NCBI GenBank assembly: GCA_905205975.1
Contig: CAJLFQ010000056.1
Coordinates: 1-14,976 of the forward strand
From: an uncultured Eubacteriales bacterium
GTDB taxonomy: Bacteria > Bacillota > Clostridia > Oscillospirales > QAMX01
Direction: 5' to 3'
Length of the DNA: 14,976 nucleotides
Shown here: in pieces, positions 6,676 through 13,344 of the stretch
Layout: each line of letters starts with the position of its first letter
How positions within the stretch are numbered: position 1 is the stretch's first letter
Notes under the pieces: model-generated
What the model was told of the DNA's origin: nothing
What the model saw: the letters and a program-made list of their open reading frames with translations, nothing else
Database searches by the model: none
Translations under genes and position numbers: made by a program

Positions 6676-8067
6676 GTGATTCTCGCCAAACGACGGATTC
6701 TATTGTTTTCTTTGTGTTGTTTGCTACTGCTATCATGTACGTTGTTATTTGCCGGTTGTCGACAGTCACATAAGGATTCCTTGCAATCCAGCACAATAGA
6801 ACAGTTGAATACAGCCAACCATCCCACTTCTACAGAATTCACATTTCCATCTTCCTCCTTGCCGCCTGCATCAACCACGGCTGCACCGGTTCTGCCCGCG
6901 CCTTCATATGCGTCCGAAATGGATGAGCACGGCACAGTTGTCCACGTGACGATAGACTCCTCGGCAGGCTGGAATGTGTTTGCCTCGGATTTCAATACGG
7001 ACCGAGCCGGATTCGCCGTTCCGCTTGACGTCTGCATCAGTGGGATGCTTTCGTTTGATGGGATGACGTTTACAACGCTCGCAGACGGCTTCTCCGGACG
7101 AATTTACGGTTCTGAGCGTATGGAATCCGACCCCTCAGAAAAAGGCGTTTTGCCTGCTGTCAGCGGTTCAGACGGTATCTACGGGGGAAATGACGGCATC
7201 TGCGGGTTCTCTGATATCCGTGCCGTTTCTGATGGACGCTCGCTTTTTGGCGGTCAGACAGGTGATCTGACGGTTGAAGATCTTTCGTTCTGCGGGATTT
7301 CGTACACCGGAGAATCTGCGCCGTCCAACACATGGGCCGGCATTCTCTGCGGCGACGCCAGCCATCTCACCATACAGGATGTCCTGATGACAGGGTGTCT
7401 CTTCCGCAGCCTCTATGAACAGGCGCCGGGGATGCTTCCGGCTGTTCCCGATTGTCTCCTGACCGGCACAGCGGATCAGCTCACGCTGACGCGTTTTTAC
7501 GCCGGGAACTGCACAATGGTCGGTCCGGGCAATCAGGGGCTGCTCTTCAAAACGGTTCGCGGAGATGTTCAGGCGTCCTCGGTTTCGCTCTTCGGCTGCT
7601 CGGTGACCGGCGTATACGACGATTACGGACCGGAGGTGTCGCTGTTCGGTTTCCAGGTCGGCGGAACAGCAGCGCTTGAACGCCTCTGTGTCTACGACTG
7701 CCGCACCTATGGGTTCAACGTCTCGACGTTCGGATGGCTGAACGGAATCAGCCGGATGAAGGACATTGCGATTGAGCAATGTTCGCTGCTCGCGCCGCAC
7801 GGTCATACCGTACACGCCGGTGCAGCCAATCTGTTGTTTGCCCGGTCGAACCGAGACAATATAGAGTCGATGAACGAATCCGCACCCGCGGATTTGGAAG
7901 ATCTGCTGCTTGACAAGGTCCGGATGGAAAATGTAATCTGCTCGAACAGTCAGGCTGCGTTCTCTGGCAAGGATTTCGACTGGTATGCAAAGCGCGGCGT
8001 ACTGATTGAGAACTGTCTCGCCGTAACGGACGGCCCTGTGGCGCGTTTTTATCAGAGCAAGCATTAA
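6676..8067 (+). CDS. Lipoprotein of unknown family, possibly beta-helical
   Basis: I do not recognise the family. The 463-residue protein starts with a type II signal peptide: basic residues ILAKRR, a hydrophobic stretch and lipobox LFAGC, with lipidation expected at Cys28. A Ser/Thr/Pro-rich linker (about 37-78) follows. The body carries many short hydrophobic strands with G-D-x-S-x-L-T-I/L-x-D and C-x-V/I patterns (for example HLTIQDVLMTGCLF, QLTLTRFYAGNCTM, DVQASSVSLFGCSV). Their spacing suggests a right-handed beta-helix of the pectate-lyase-like or GLUG type, with cysteines recurring at similar turns. Start GTG 6676 has GAGGTG five bases upstream. It lies 50 bases after the glycosidase-like gene, probably in one transcript, and the pair may act on surface glycans. 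The first 60 or so codons are AT-rich while the rest matches the host composition. Confidence 0.85.
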   Translation: MILAKRRILLFSLCCLLLLSCTLLFAGCRQSHKDSLQSSTIEQLNTANHPTSTEFTFPSSSLPPASTTAAPVLPAPSYASEMDEHGTVVHVTIDSSAGWNVFASDFNTDRAGFAVPLDVCISGMLSFDGMTFTTLADGFSGRIYGSERMESDPSEKGVLPAVSGSDGIYGGNDGICGFSDIRAVSDGRSLFGGQTGDLTVEDLSFCGISYTGESAPSNTWAGILCGDASHLTIQDVLMTGCLFRSLYEQAPGMLPAVPDCLLTGTADQLTLTRFYAGNCTMVGPGNQGLLFKTVRGDVQASSVSLFGCSVTGVYDDYGPEVSLFGFQVGGTAALERLCVYDCRTYGFNVSTFGWLNGISRMKDIAIEQCSLLAPHGHTVHAGAANLLFARSNRDNIESMNESAPADLEDLLLDKVRMENVICSNSQAAFSGKDFDWYAKRGVLIENCLAVTDGPVARFYQSKH

Positions 8068-8077
8068 AATTCCGGCA

Positions 8078-8114
8078 AAAAAGCCCGCTGTACAGTTTGT
8101 ACAGCGGGCTTTTT
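8078..8114. terminator. Bidirectional terminator between lipoprotein gene and nfnB
   Basis: AAAAA plus GCCCGCTGTACA (8078-8094) pairs with TGTACAGCGGGC plus TTTTT (8098-8114) around a 3-base loop. T-runs are present on the 3' side of both strands, so it can end transcripts from both converging genes. Confidence 0.93.
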
Positions 8115-8158
8115 GATGTACTTGATCGTTCTGCTGTTTATTTGCCCATCAGGCGTTC
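8081..8158. repeat. Direct repeat copy 2: terminator plus intact nfnB 3' end
   Basis: This copy corresponds to 5568-5646 and contains the bidirectional terminator and the last codons of nfnB, here in their working place. Together the two copies bracket 5647-8080, with the glycosidase-like and lipoprotein genes. Confidence 0.85.
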
Positions 8159-9523
8159 ATGAATGGAGGCAGCGGCTTTTTTACCGGCGCCCATTGCCAG
8201 GATGATGGTCGCGGCGCCGGTGACGGCGTCGCCGCCGGCATAGACGCCGTCTCGCGTGGTCGCCATAGCGTCATCGACGACGAGGCAGCCCTTGCGGTTC
8301 GTCTCCAGACCTTTTGTCGTGGAACGAATCAGCGGGTTCGGCGTGGTGCCGAGCGCCATAATGACGGTATCGACGTCCAGCCGGTATTCCGAGCCTTCGA
8401 TTTTGATCGGACGGCGGCGGCCGGAGGCATCCGGTTCACCCAGCTCCATGCGGTCGCAGATCATGCCGTTGACGCGGCCCGTTTCATCGCCGACGATTTT
8501 CGACGGATTCGTCAGGTACAGGAAGGTGATGCCCTCTTCTTTGGCGTGGTGGACTTCTTCACGGCGTGCCGGCATTTCTTCGGCGGAGCGGCGGTAGACG
8601 ATATAGACATTTTCGGCGCCAAGGCGCTTGGCACAGCGCGCCGCGTCCATGGCGACGTTGCCGCCGCCGACAACGGCGACAGAACGGCTCCGTTTGACAG
8701 GCGTATCATAGTCTTCGCGGTAGGCCTTCATGAGGTTGATGCGGGTCAGGTATTCGTTCGCAGAGTAGACGCCGAGCAGCGATTCGCCCTCGATGCCCAT
8801 GAACATCGGCAAGCCGGCACCGGTGCCGATGAAAACCGCTTCAAATCCCTGTTCGGTCAGTTCATCGAGCGAAAGCGTACGGCCGATGATCATATCGGTC
8901 ATGATTTTGACCCCGGAATCTTCCAGCGTGCGGACTTCCTCCGCGACGATGCTCTTGGGCAGACGGAATTCCGGAATGCCGTAAATCAAAACGCCGCCAG
9001 CGGCATGGAAGGCTTCAAAAATGGTCACGTCATAGCCCAGTTTTGCAAGGTCTCCGGCACAGGTCAGTCCGGCAGGGCCGGCGCCGATGACGGCGACCTT
9101 ATGGCCGTTTTTCGCTGGGACAGCGGGTGTTTCTGCGCCTTTGGCACGTTTGGTGTCGGCAACGAAGCGTTCCAGCCGGCCAATGGCCACCGGCTCGCCC
9201 TTGATGCCGCGGACGCATTTGCTTTCGCACTGCGATTCCTGCGGGCAGACGCGGCCGCAGATCGACGGCAGTGCATTCGTCTGTTTGATGATATCATAAG
9301 CGTCATCTAAAGCGCCTTCCCGGATTTTGGCGATAAAATCCGGAATGCGCACGTTAACCGGGCACCCGGAAACGCACGGGCGGTTTTTGCAGTTCAGGCA
9401 GCGTTCTGCCTCTTCCTGCGCCATAGCGGCCGTATAGCCGCTGCTGACTTCTTCAAAATTATGGTTGCGGACGTCCGGCTGCTGCTCGGGCATCGGAACC
9501 TTTGTGGGTGAAAGATTAGGCAT
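8138..9523 (-). CDS. nfnB: NfnB-type flavoprotein (GltA-like NADPH oxidoreductase subunit)
   Basis: The 461-residue protein has the layout of glutamate synthase small subunit relatives. Eight cysteines at 42, 45, 50, 54, 89, 93, 99 and 103 serve two [4Fe-4S] clusters. An FAD-binding VIGAGPAG lies at 145-152 and an NADPH-binding VVGGGNVAMDAA at 284-295, with the usual C-terminal GVYAGGDAVTGAATII. Alone this would be called GltA. The gene overlaps by 8 bases the one for an NfnA-like partner and no large glutamate synthase gene is near, so it is probably the large subunit of NfnAB. That complex is a cytoplasmic, electron-bifurcating enzyme that couples NADH and reduced ferredoxin to NADP+ reduction. 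A GGAGG lies 8-9 bases before ATG 9523. The role as bifurcating enzyme follows from family knowledge and the gene pair, not from any single residue. Confidence 0.9.
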   Translation of the reverse strand: MPNLSPTKVPMPEQQPDVRNHNFEEVSSGYTAAMAQEEAERCLNCKNRPCVSGCPVNVRIPDFIAKIREGALDDAYDIIKQTNALPSICGRVCPQESQCESKCVRGIKGEPVAIGRLERFVADTKRAKGAETPAVPAKNGHKVAVIGAGPAGLTCAGDLAKLGYDVTIFEAFHAAGGVLIYGIPEFRLPKSIVAEEVRTLEDSGVKIMTDMIIGRTLSLDELTEQGFEAVFIGTGAGLPMFMGIEGESLLGVYSANEYLTRINLMKAYREDYDTPVKRSRSVAVVGGGNVAMDAARCAKRLGAENVYIVYRRSAEEMPARREEVHHAKEEGITFLYLTNPSKIVGDETGRVNGMICDRMELGEPDASGRRRPIKIEGSEYRLDVDTVIMALGTTPNPLIRSTTKGLETNRKGCLVVDDAMATTRDGVYAGGDAVTGAATIILAMGAGKKAAASIHERLMGK

Positions 9524-10367
9524 GGCGGTTCCCTCCAGTCAGACGGCAATTGTGCTTCATATTGTATGCTTCTTCTTCCTGGTAGAAGCGGTTGCGGCGC
9601 ATCAATTCGTCAAAATCAACCTGATGGCCGTCAAAATCCGGACCGTCTACGCAGGCAAATTTTGTCTGCCCGCCAACGGTGACGCGGCATCCGCCGCACA
9701 TCCCGGTGCCGTCAATCATGATGGGGTTCAAACTGACAAGCGTCTTGACGCCGAACGGTTCCGACGTTTTGGAGACAAATTTCATCATGGGAACCGGGCC
9801 AATGGCAATGACCAGATCATAGCCGCCGTCAGCTTCGAGCAGTTCGCGCAGAGCATCGGTCACGAAGCCCTTTCGGCCATATGAGCCGTCGTCGGTTGTG
9901 ACAATCAGGCTGTCACAGACGGAGCGGAATTCATTTTCAAGGATCACAATGTCTTTGCTGCGGAAGCCGGTAATGGCCGTAACCGCTGCGCCTGCTTCAT
10001 GCAGTGCCTTGGCCGCCGGATATGCGATGGCGCAGCCGACGCCGCCGCCGACCACAATGGCGCGCTTGACGCCTTCGATTTCGGTCGCGTTGCCGAGCGG
10101 GCCGACAACGTCGGCCAGGCAATCGCCTTCGTTCATGGCTGCAAGCATTTTGGTCGTGCTGCCAACCGGCTGGAAAATAATCGAGATGGTGCCTTCCGTC
10201 CGGTCATAATCGGCGATGGTGAGCGGTACGCGTTCCCCGTGATCGTCGATCCGGAAGATGATAAACTGTCCTGCTTTTGCCTTCGTGGCAATGTACGGCG
10301 CATAGATCTGCATAAACATGACCTGATCGTTGAGCGGCCGTTTTGAGAGAATTTGAAACCTTTGCAT
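9516..10367 (-). CDS. nfnA: NfnA-type ferredoxin-NADP+ reductase subunit (DHOD-electron-transfer-like)
   Basis: This 283-residue protein belongs to the sulfide/dihydroorotate dehydrogenase-like FAD/NAD-binding family. RVPLTIAD (46-53) is the FAD-binding RxPxT-type motif, VVGGGVGCAIAYP (105-117) is the NAD-binding loop, and GTGMCGGCRV with a later FACVDGPDF supplies Cys224, Cys227 and Cys239 for a [2Fe-2S] cluster. Only three cysteines are in place, with Asp nearby; this matches NfnA, where an Asp is known as the fourth ligand. I start at ATG 10367, preceded by AGAAGGG, because homologues begin with this short strand. An in-frame ATG 26 codons upstream lies at the -10 box and cannot be used from that promoter. 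The stop overlaps the nfnB start, so the two are translated together. Confidence 0.92.
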   Translation of the reverse strand: MQRFQILSKRPLNDQVMFMQIYAPYIATKAKAGQFIIFRIDDHGERVPLTIADYDRTEGTISIIFQPVGSTTKMLAAMNEGDCLADVVGPLGNATEIEGVKRAIVVGGGVGCAIAYPAAKALHEAGAAVTAITGFRSKDIVILENEFRSVCDSLIVTTDDGSYGRKGFVTDALRELLEADGGYDLVIAIGPVPMMKFVSKTSEPFGVKTLVSLNPIMIDGTGMCGGCRVTVGGQTKFACVDGPDFDGHQVDFDELMRRNRFYQEEEAYNMKHNCRLTGGNRHA

Positions 10368-10394
10368 GTATCTGCCCTTCTTTACCGTCCTACG

Positions 10395-10415
10395 GGGCGC
10401 CGGTTCAAAGCGCCC
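10395..10415 (-). other. Leader hairpin before nfnA
   Basis: GGGCGC (10395-10400) and GCGCCC (10410-10415) form a 6-bp GC stem with a 9-base loop in the roughly 60-base leader of nfnA. It has no T-run and lies about 27 bases ahead of the start codon, so it may affect stability or translation. It is short enough to be chance. Confidence 0.35.
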
Positions 10416-10436
10416 GCCTACAGTTGATGTTTCTCT

Positions 10437-10465
10437 ATTATACACGATATTGTGTCATTTTGCAA
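10437..10465 (-). promoter_or_regulatory. Sigma-A promoter of nfnAB
   Basis: On the minus strand TTGCAA (10465-10460) and a perfect TATAAT (10442-10437) are 17 bases apart, with TG directly before the -10 box. It lies 70 bases upstream of the nfnA start, so nfnAB has its own promoter and need not depend on ygiQ. Confidence 0.88.
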
Positions 10466-10479
10466 GTTATCCCATTCGA

Positions 10480-10503
10480 CCTGAAGCGGTTTTTCCGTTC
10501 AGG
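10480..10503 (-). other. Inverted repeat after ygiQ
   Basis: CCTGAA-G-CGG and CCG-TTCAGG (10480-10489, 10495-10503) form a stem of 9 bp with one bulge around TTTTT, between the ygiQ stop and the nfn promoter. On the coding strand no U-run follows, so it is not a standard terminator. No other terminator for ygiQ is seen. Confidence 0.35.
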
Positions 10504-10522
10504 GTTTGGATACCGCATCGAA

Positions 10523-12478
10523 TCAGCGTCTGCCTGTTTTCCGGCAGTTGGGCGCCGGATGCGCCTTCGTCTGCCGGCCTGTTTGCGGCGCAGTGTTTTT
10601 GCCACGGCCTTTTGCCGTTCCGGACGGGTGCTGCTCTCCTGCGCGTTCCGGGATCAGACAATTCGGACCGGAGCCAATCAGGTCTCTTCTGCCCGCCTGA
10701 ATCAGCGCCGCGCGGACAAGTGCTTCATTCTGCGGCTTTTTCCATTGCAGCAGCGCGCGCTGCATCGCTTTCTCCTCCGGTTTTTCGGCGACATAGACTT
10801 CTTTCCCCGTCCGCGGGTCGATGTGCGTATAAAACATGCAGGTGGAAATGGTACCAGGGGTCGGATAGTAGTCCTGCACCTGCTCCGGGTTGATATTCTC
10901 ATGGTGCAGGTATTCGGCCAGCGCGATGGCATCCGCCAGCGTACTGCCCGGATGCGAGGACATCAGGTATGGCACAAGGTACTGCTTCAGCCCATATTTT
11001 CTGTTTTTTTCTTCGTATTTTTTCTTGAAAGCGCGGAAAACTTCAAACTGCGGCTTATTCATGTAGCCAAGCACATTTGCGGAACAGTGTTCCGGCGCCA
11101 CCTTCAGCTGACCGCTGATGTGGAATCGAACCAAATCGTCAAAAAAGCGCTCATCCTCGTCGTAAACGAGGTAATCGAAGCGGATGCCGCTGCGGATGAA
11201 CACCTTTTTGATGCCGGGGATGCGCCGCAGTTTGGCCAGCAGTTCACGGTAGTCGCTGTGATCGACAATCAGGGCGTCGCATTTTTTAGGGGCCAAGCAG
11301 CTCTTATCGCGGCAGAGACCCATTTTCTGCTGTTTGGCGCAGGAGGGCTGGCGGAAGTTTGCCGTCGGGCCGCCGACGTCATGGATATACCCTTTGAAGT
11401 CCGGCAAGGTGGTCAGCAGTTTCGCTTCTGCCAGAACGGATTCATGGCTGCGAACCCGGATGAAACGCCCCTGATGGAAGGCAAGCGAGCAGAAAGAACA
11501 GTTGCCAAAGCAGCCGCGGACATGGGCAATGGAAAACTTGACTTCGTCAATCGCCGGAACGCCGCCCTGCTCTTTGTAGGAAGGATGCCACGCCCGGCAG
11601 TACGGGAGTGAGGCCACATAGTCCAATTCATGCTGCGTCAGCGGCAGCGCTGGCGGGTTTTGAACCAGAAAGAGATTTCCATGCCGTTGAACAATGGCGC
11701 GCTGACTGGTAAAATCCTGTTCCCGGTATTGCTGGCGGCACGCTTTGGCATACTCAGCTTTGGATGCAGGCGTCTGATCCCGGCATTTTTCATACGGTGC
11801 GCATTCAACCTCTTCAAACGCAGACCGCCCTTTTTCGCGGCTGACAAAGCAGGTGCCGCGCACGGAGGTAATCTGATGCACCGGAATATGTCTGTCCAGC
11901 AGGTCAGCGATTTCCGTAATGGAGTGTTCGCCCATGCCATAGCTCAGCAGGTCGGCACCGGATTCAATCAGAACCGACGGCCGGACTGCATTGTCCCAGT
12001 AATCATAGTGGGCAAAGCGGCGAAGCGATGCTTCCAGACCGCCCAGAATGATCGGGATATCCGGCCATTTCCGCCGCGCTGCCTGCGCATAAACGATGAC
12101 AGCGCGATCCGGGCGCAGTCCGGCACGCTTGCCCGGCGAATACCAGTCTTCGCTCCGGCGGCGTTTGGCGGCCGTATAATGTGCGACCATCGAATCAATG
12201 TTGCCGGAAGAGACAAGCACGCCCAGACGCGGTTCCGGGAATGGGATCCGGACATCTGCGCCATGCGTTTCCGGCTGGCAGAGCATACAGACCCGATAGC
12301 CTTCCCCTTCCAGAACGCGGCTGATGATGGCTGCGCCAAAGGACGGATGATCTACATAGGCGTCTCCGCAGATGTAGAGGAAATCATAATAATCCCAGCC
12401 GCGTGCTGTCATTTCTTCGTAGGATACCGGCAGGAACTCCGTCCCGAGGCGCGCATACTGGTCGAAAGAATCGTGCAT
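10523..12478 (-). CDS. ygiQ: YgiQ family radical SAM protein
   Basis: The 651-residue protein matches the UPF0313/YgiQ family from end to end. The N-terminal MHDSFDQYARLGTEFLPVSYEE and the block FLYICGDAYVDHPSFG are family signatures. The radical SAM centre CFGNCSFC (Cys323, Cys327, Cys330) binds the [4Fe-4S] cluster used to split S-adenosylmethionine, and IIHV-like strands of the SAM barrel follow. The exact reaction of the family is not established. The last 45 or so residues are basic, low in complexity and rich in Gly, Thr and Pro, and look like a loose tail. Start ATG 12478 has an ideal AAGGAGGT seven bases upstream; an in-frame ATG 44 codons earlier lies ahead of the likely transcript start. 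It carries its own promoter. Confidence 0.95.
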   Translation of the reverse strand: MHDSFDQYARLGTEFLPVSYEEMTARGWDYYDFLYICGDAYVDHPSFGAAIISRVLEGEGYRVCMLCQPETHGADVRIPFPEPRLGVLVSSGNIDSMVAHYTAAKRRRSEDWYSPGKRAGLRPDRAVIVYAQAARRKWPDIPIILGGLEASLRRFAHYDYWDNAVRPSVLIESGADLLSYGMGEHSITEIADLLDRHIPVHQITSVRGTCFVSREKGRSAFEEVECAPYEKCRDQTPASKAEYAKACRQQYREQDFTSQRAIVQRHGNLFLVQNPPALPLTQHELDYVASLPYCRAWHPSYKEQGGVPAIDEVKFSIAHVRGCFGNCSFCSLAFHQGRFIRVRSHESVLAEAKLLTTLPDFKGYIHDVGGPTANFRQPSCAKQQKMGLCRDKSCLAPKKCDALIVDHSDYRELLAKLRRIPGIKKVFIRSGIRFDYLVYDEDERFFDDLVRFHISGQLKVAPEHCSANVLGYMNKPQFEVFRAFKKKYEEKNRKYGLKQYLVPYLMSSHPGSTLADAIALAEYLHHENINPEQVQDYYPTPGTISTCMFYTHIDPRTGKEVYVAEKPEEKAMQRALLQWKKPQNEALVRAALIQAGRRDLIGSGPNCLIPERAGEQHPSGTAKGRGKNTAPQTGRQTKAHPAPNCRKTGRR

Positions 12479-12523
12479 CGATTGAACCTCCTTCAGACGC
12501 CGCCAAAGGTTTCCATATGGCAA

Positions 12524-12555
12524 TGCTGCGGAACGGGCCACGCCATTCCGCAGCA
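12524..12555 (-). other. Leader hairpin of ygiQ
   Basis: TGCTGCGGAA (12524-12533) and TTCCGCAGCA (12546-12555) are perfect 10-bp complements with a 12-base, GC-rich loop. The hairpin lies in the roughly 95-base leader, some 45 bases before the start codon. It has no T-run after it, so it is not a plain terminator; mRNA stabilisation or a protein/RNA contact site is possible. Confidence 0.55.
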
Positions 12556-12580
12556 AATTACAGCGTCTTTCGTTGGAATT

Positions 12581-12610
12581 AGTATACCACAAATGCGGTT
12601 TCCTTGTCAA
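12581..12610 (-). promoter_or_regulatory. Sigma-A promoter of ygiQ
   Basis: Minus-strand TTGACA (12610-12605) and TATACT (12586-12581) are 18 bases apart, with a TGG extended -10 element. The -35 box contains the stop codon (TGA, 12609-12607) of the preceding small gene. Confidence 0.88.
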
Positions 12611-12828
12611 TTCCCCGCTCGGAGCCTGCGGACAATGTAGGCAATCACGTCTTCCGGCGTTGGCCGTTCACCTGAAAAAGGAACGTTCGACCACACTTCA
12701 CGGTATGCCGGTTTGCCGTAGGCTTCGTCAATGGCGCGCTGAATCTCCGCCCGGACTTCTGCCAGGCTTTTGCCTTCCCGTTCCGCAACCTTTTGCAGAG
12801 CCAAAAGCGCTTCGTCATCTGAGATCAT
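12607..12828 (-). CDS. Small Spo0A C-terminal-domain-like protein
   Basis: The 73-residue protein resembles the last half of the Spo0A DNA-binding domain. GKSLAEVRAEIQRAIDEAY (19-37) corresponds to the Spo0A helix that reads TxSRVERAIRHAIExAW, and GERPTPEDVIAYIVRRL (53-69) to the end KPTNSEFIAMIADKL. There is no receiver domain and no room for the complete DNA-binding fold, so it is not a working Spo0A. GGGAGG stands seven bases before ATG 12828, and the gene sits 81 bases after aroQ with no clear terminator between, so it may be the last gene of the aro operon. It could be a DNA-binding or decoy protein; the function is unknown and the likeness is by eye. Confidence 0.75.
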   Translation of the reverse strand: MISDDEALLALQKVAEREGKSLAEVRAEIQRAIDEAYGKPAYREVWSNVPFSGERPTPEDVIAYIVRRLRAGN

Positions 12829-12909
12829 TTTTCTGCCTCCCGCACGTAGTTTGTGCAGGTGCAGACGTACATGATACGAAAGACTTGCTGGAAGCGTATG
12901 GGTGGATGC

Positions 12910-13344
12910 TTATGCCGAAAGCAGTGCTTTCAAAAACAGGATCGCGGCGCGATAGCCTTCAAAGCCCATGCCGGCAAACGTTTTCCGGCACGCCATCCCG
13001 GCATAGGAGATCCGCCGGAACGGTTCCCGCGCCTGAACGTCCGAAAGATGCACTTCGACCGCGGGTAAGCCAACCGCTTTCAGCGCGTCAAGAATCGCGA
13101 TGCTGGTATGCGTATAGGCCGCCGGGTTGATGACGATCCCGTCGCAGCGCTCGAAAGACTGCTGGATCCAATCCACCAGAACGCCCTCGTGGTTGGACTG
13201 CCGGATATCGACCGATACGCCTGCTTCCTCAGCCGCTGATTGGATAAACGCGCAGAGTGCCTGATAATCCTGTTTGCCGTAGATATCCGGTTCCCGGATC
13301 CCGAGCATATTGAGATTCGGCCCGTTAATGACCAGAAGCTTCAT
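12910..13344 (-). CDS. aroQ: 3-Dehydroquinate dehydratase, type II
   Basis: This 144-residue cytoplasmic enzyme removes water from 3-dehydroquinate to give 3-dehydroshikimate, the third step of the shikimate pathway. The length is typical of the dodecameric type II family. GPNLNMLGIREPDIYG (8-23) includes the lid Arg17 and catalytic Tyr22. INPAAYTHTS (72-81) holds the substrate-binding Asn73 and EVHLSDVQAREPFR (97-110) carries His99 and the second Arg. GGAGG lies six bases before ATG 13344; the long upstream extension of the frame is not homologous to anything. The start overlaps the aroE-aroK end by 20 bases, a sign of coupled translation. Confidence 0.97.
   Translation of the reverse strand: MKLLVINGPNLNMLGIREPDIYGKQDYQALCAFIQSAAEEAGVSVDIRQSNHEGVLVDWIQQSFERCDGIVINPAAYTHTSIAILDALKAVGLPAVEVHLSDVQAREPFRRISYAGMACRKTFAGMGFEGYRAAILFLKALLSA

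Noticed and set aside
8159..9310. Long plus-strand open frame opposite nfnB
   Set aside because: It mirrors a certain gene on the other strand; its product is low in complexity, rich in Asp/Phe/Ala, and has no family features.
10343..11611. Long plus-strand open frame opposite ygiQ and the nfnA leader
   Set aside because: It crosses the nfnAB promoter and lies antisense to the radical SAM gene; no ribosome binding site or domain supports it.
12829..12909. Gap between aroQ and the small Spo0A-C-like gene searched for a terminator or promoter
   Set aside because: Only a TATCAT-like -10 without a matching -35 and 4-base inverted repeats were seen, too little to call either.
12917..12931. Palindrome GAAAGCA-G-TGCTTTC near the end of aroQ
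   Set aside because: It lies in the coding part for the conserved C-terminal helix, its 1-base loop cannot fold well as RNA, and no T-run follows on the aroQ strand.
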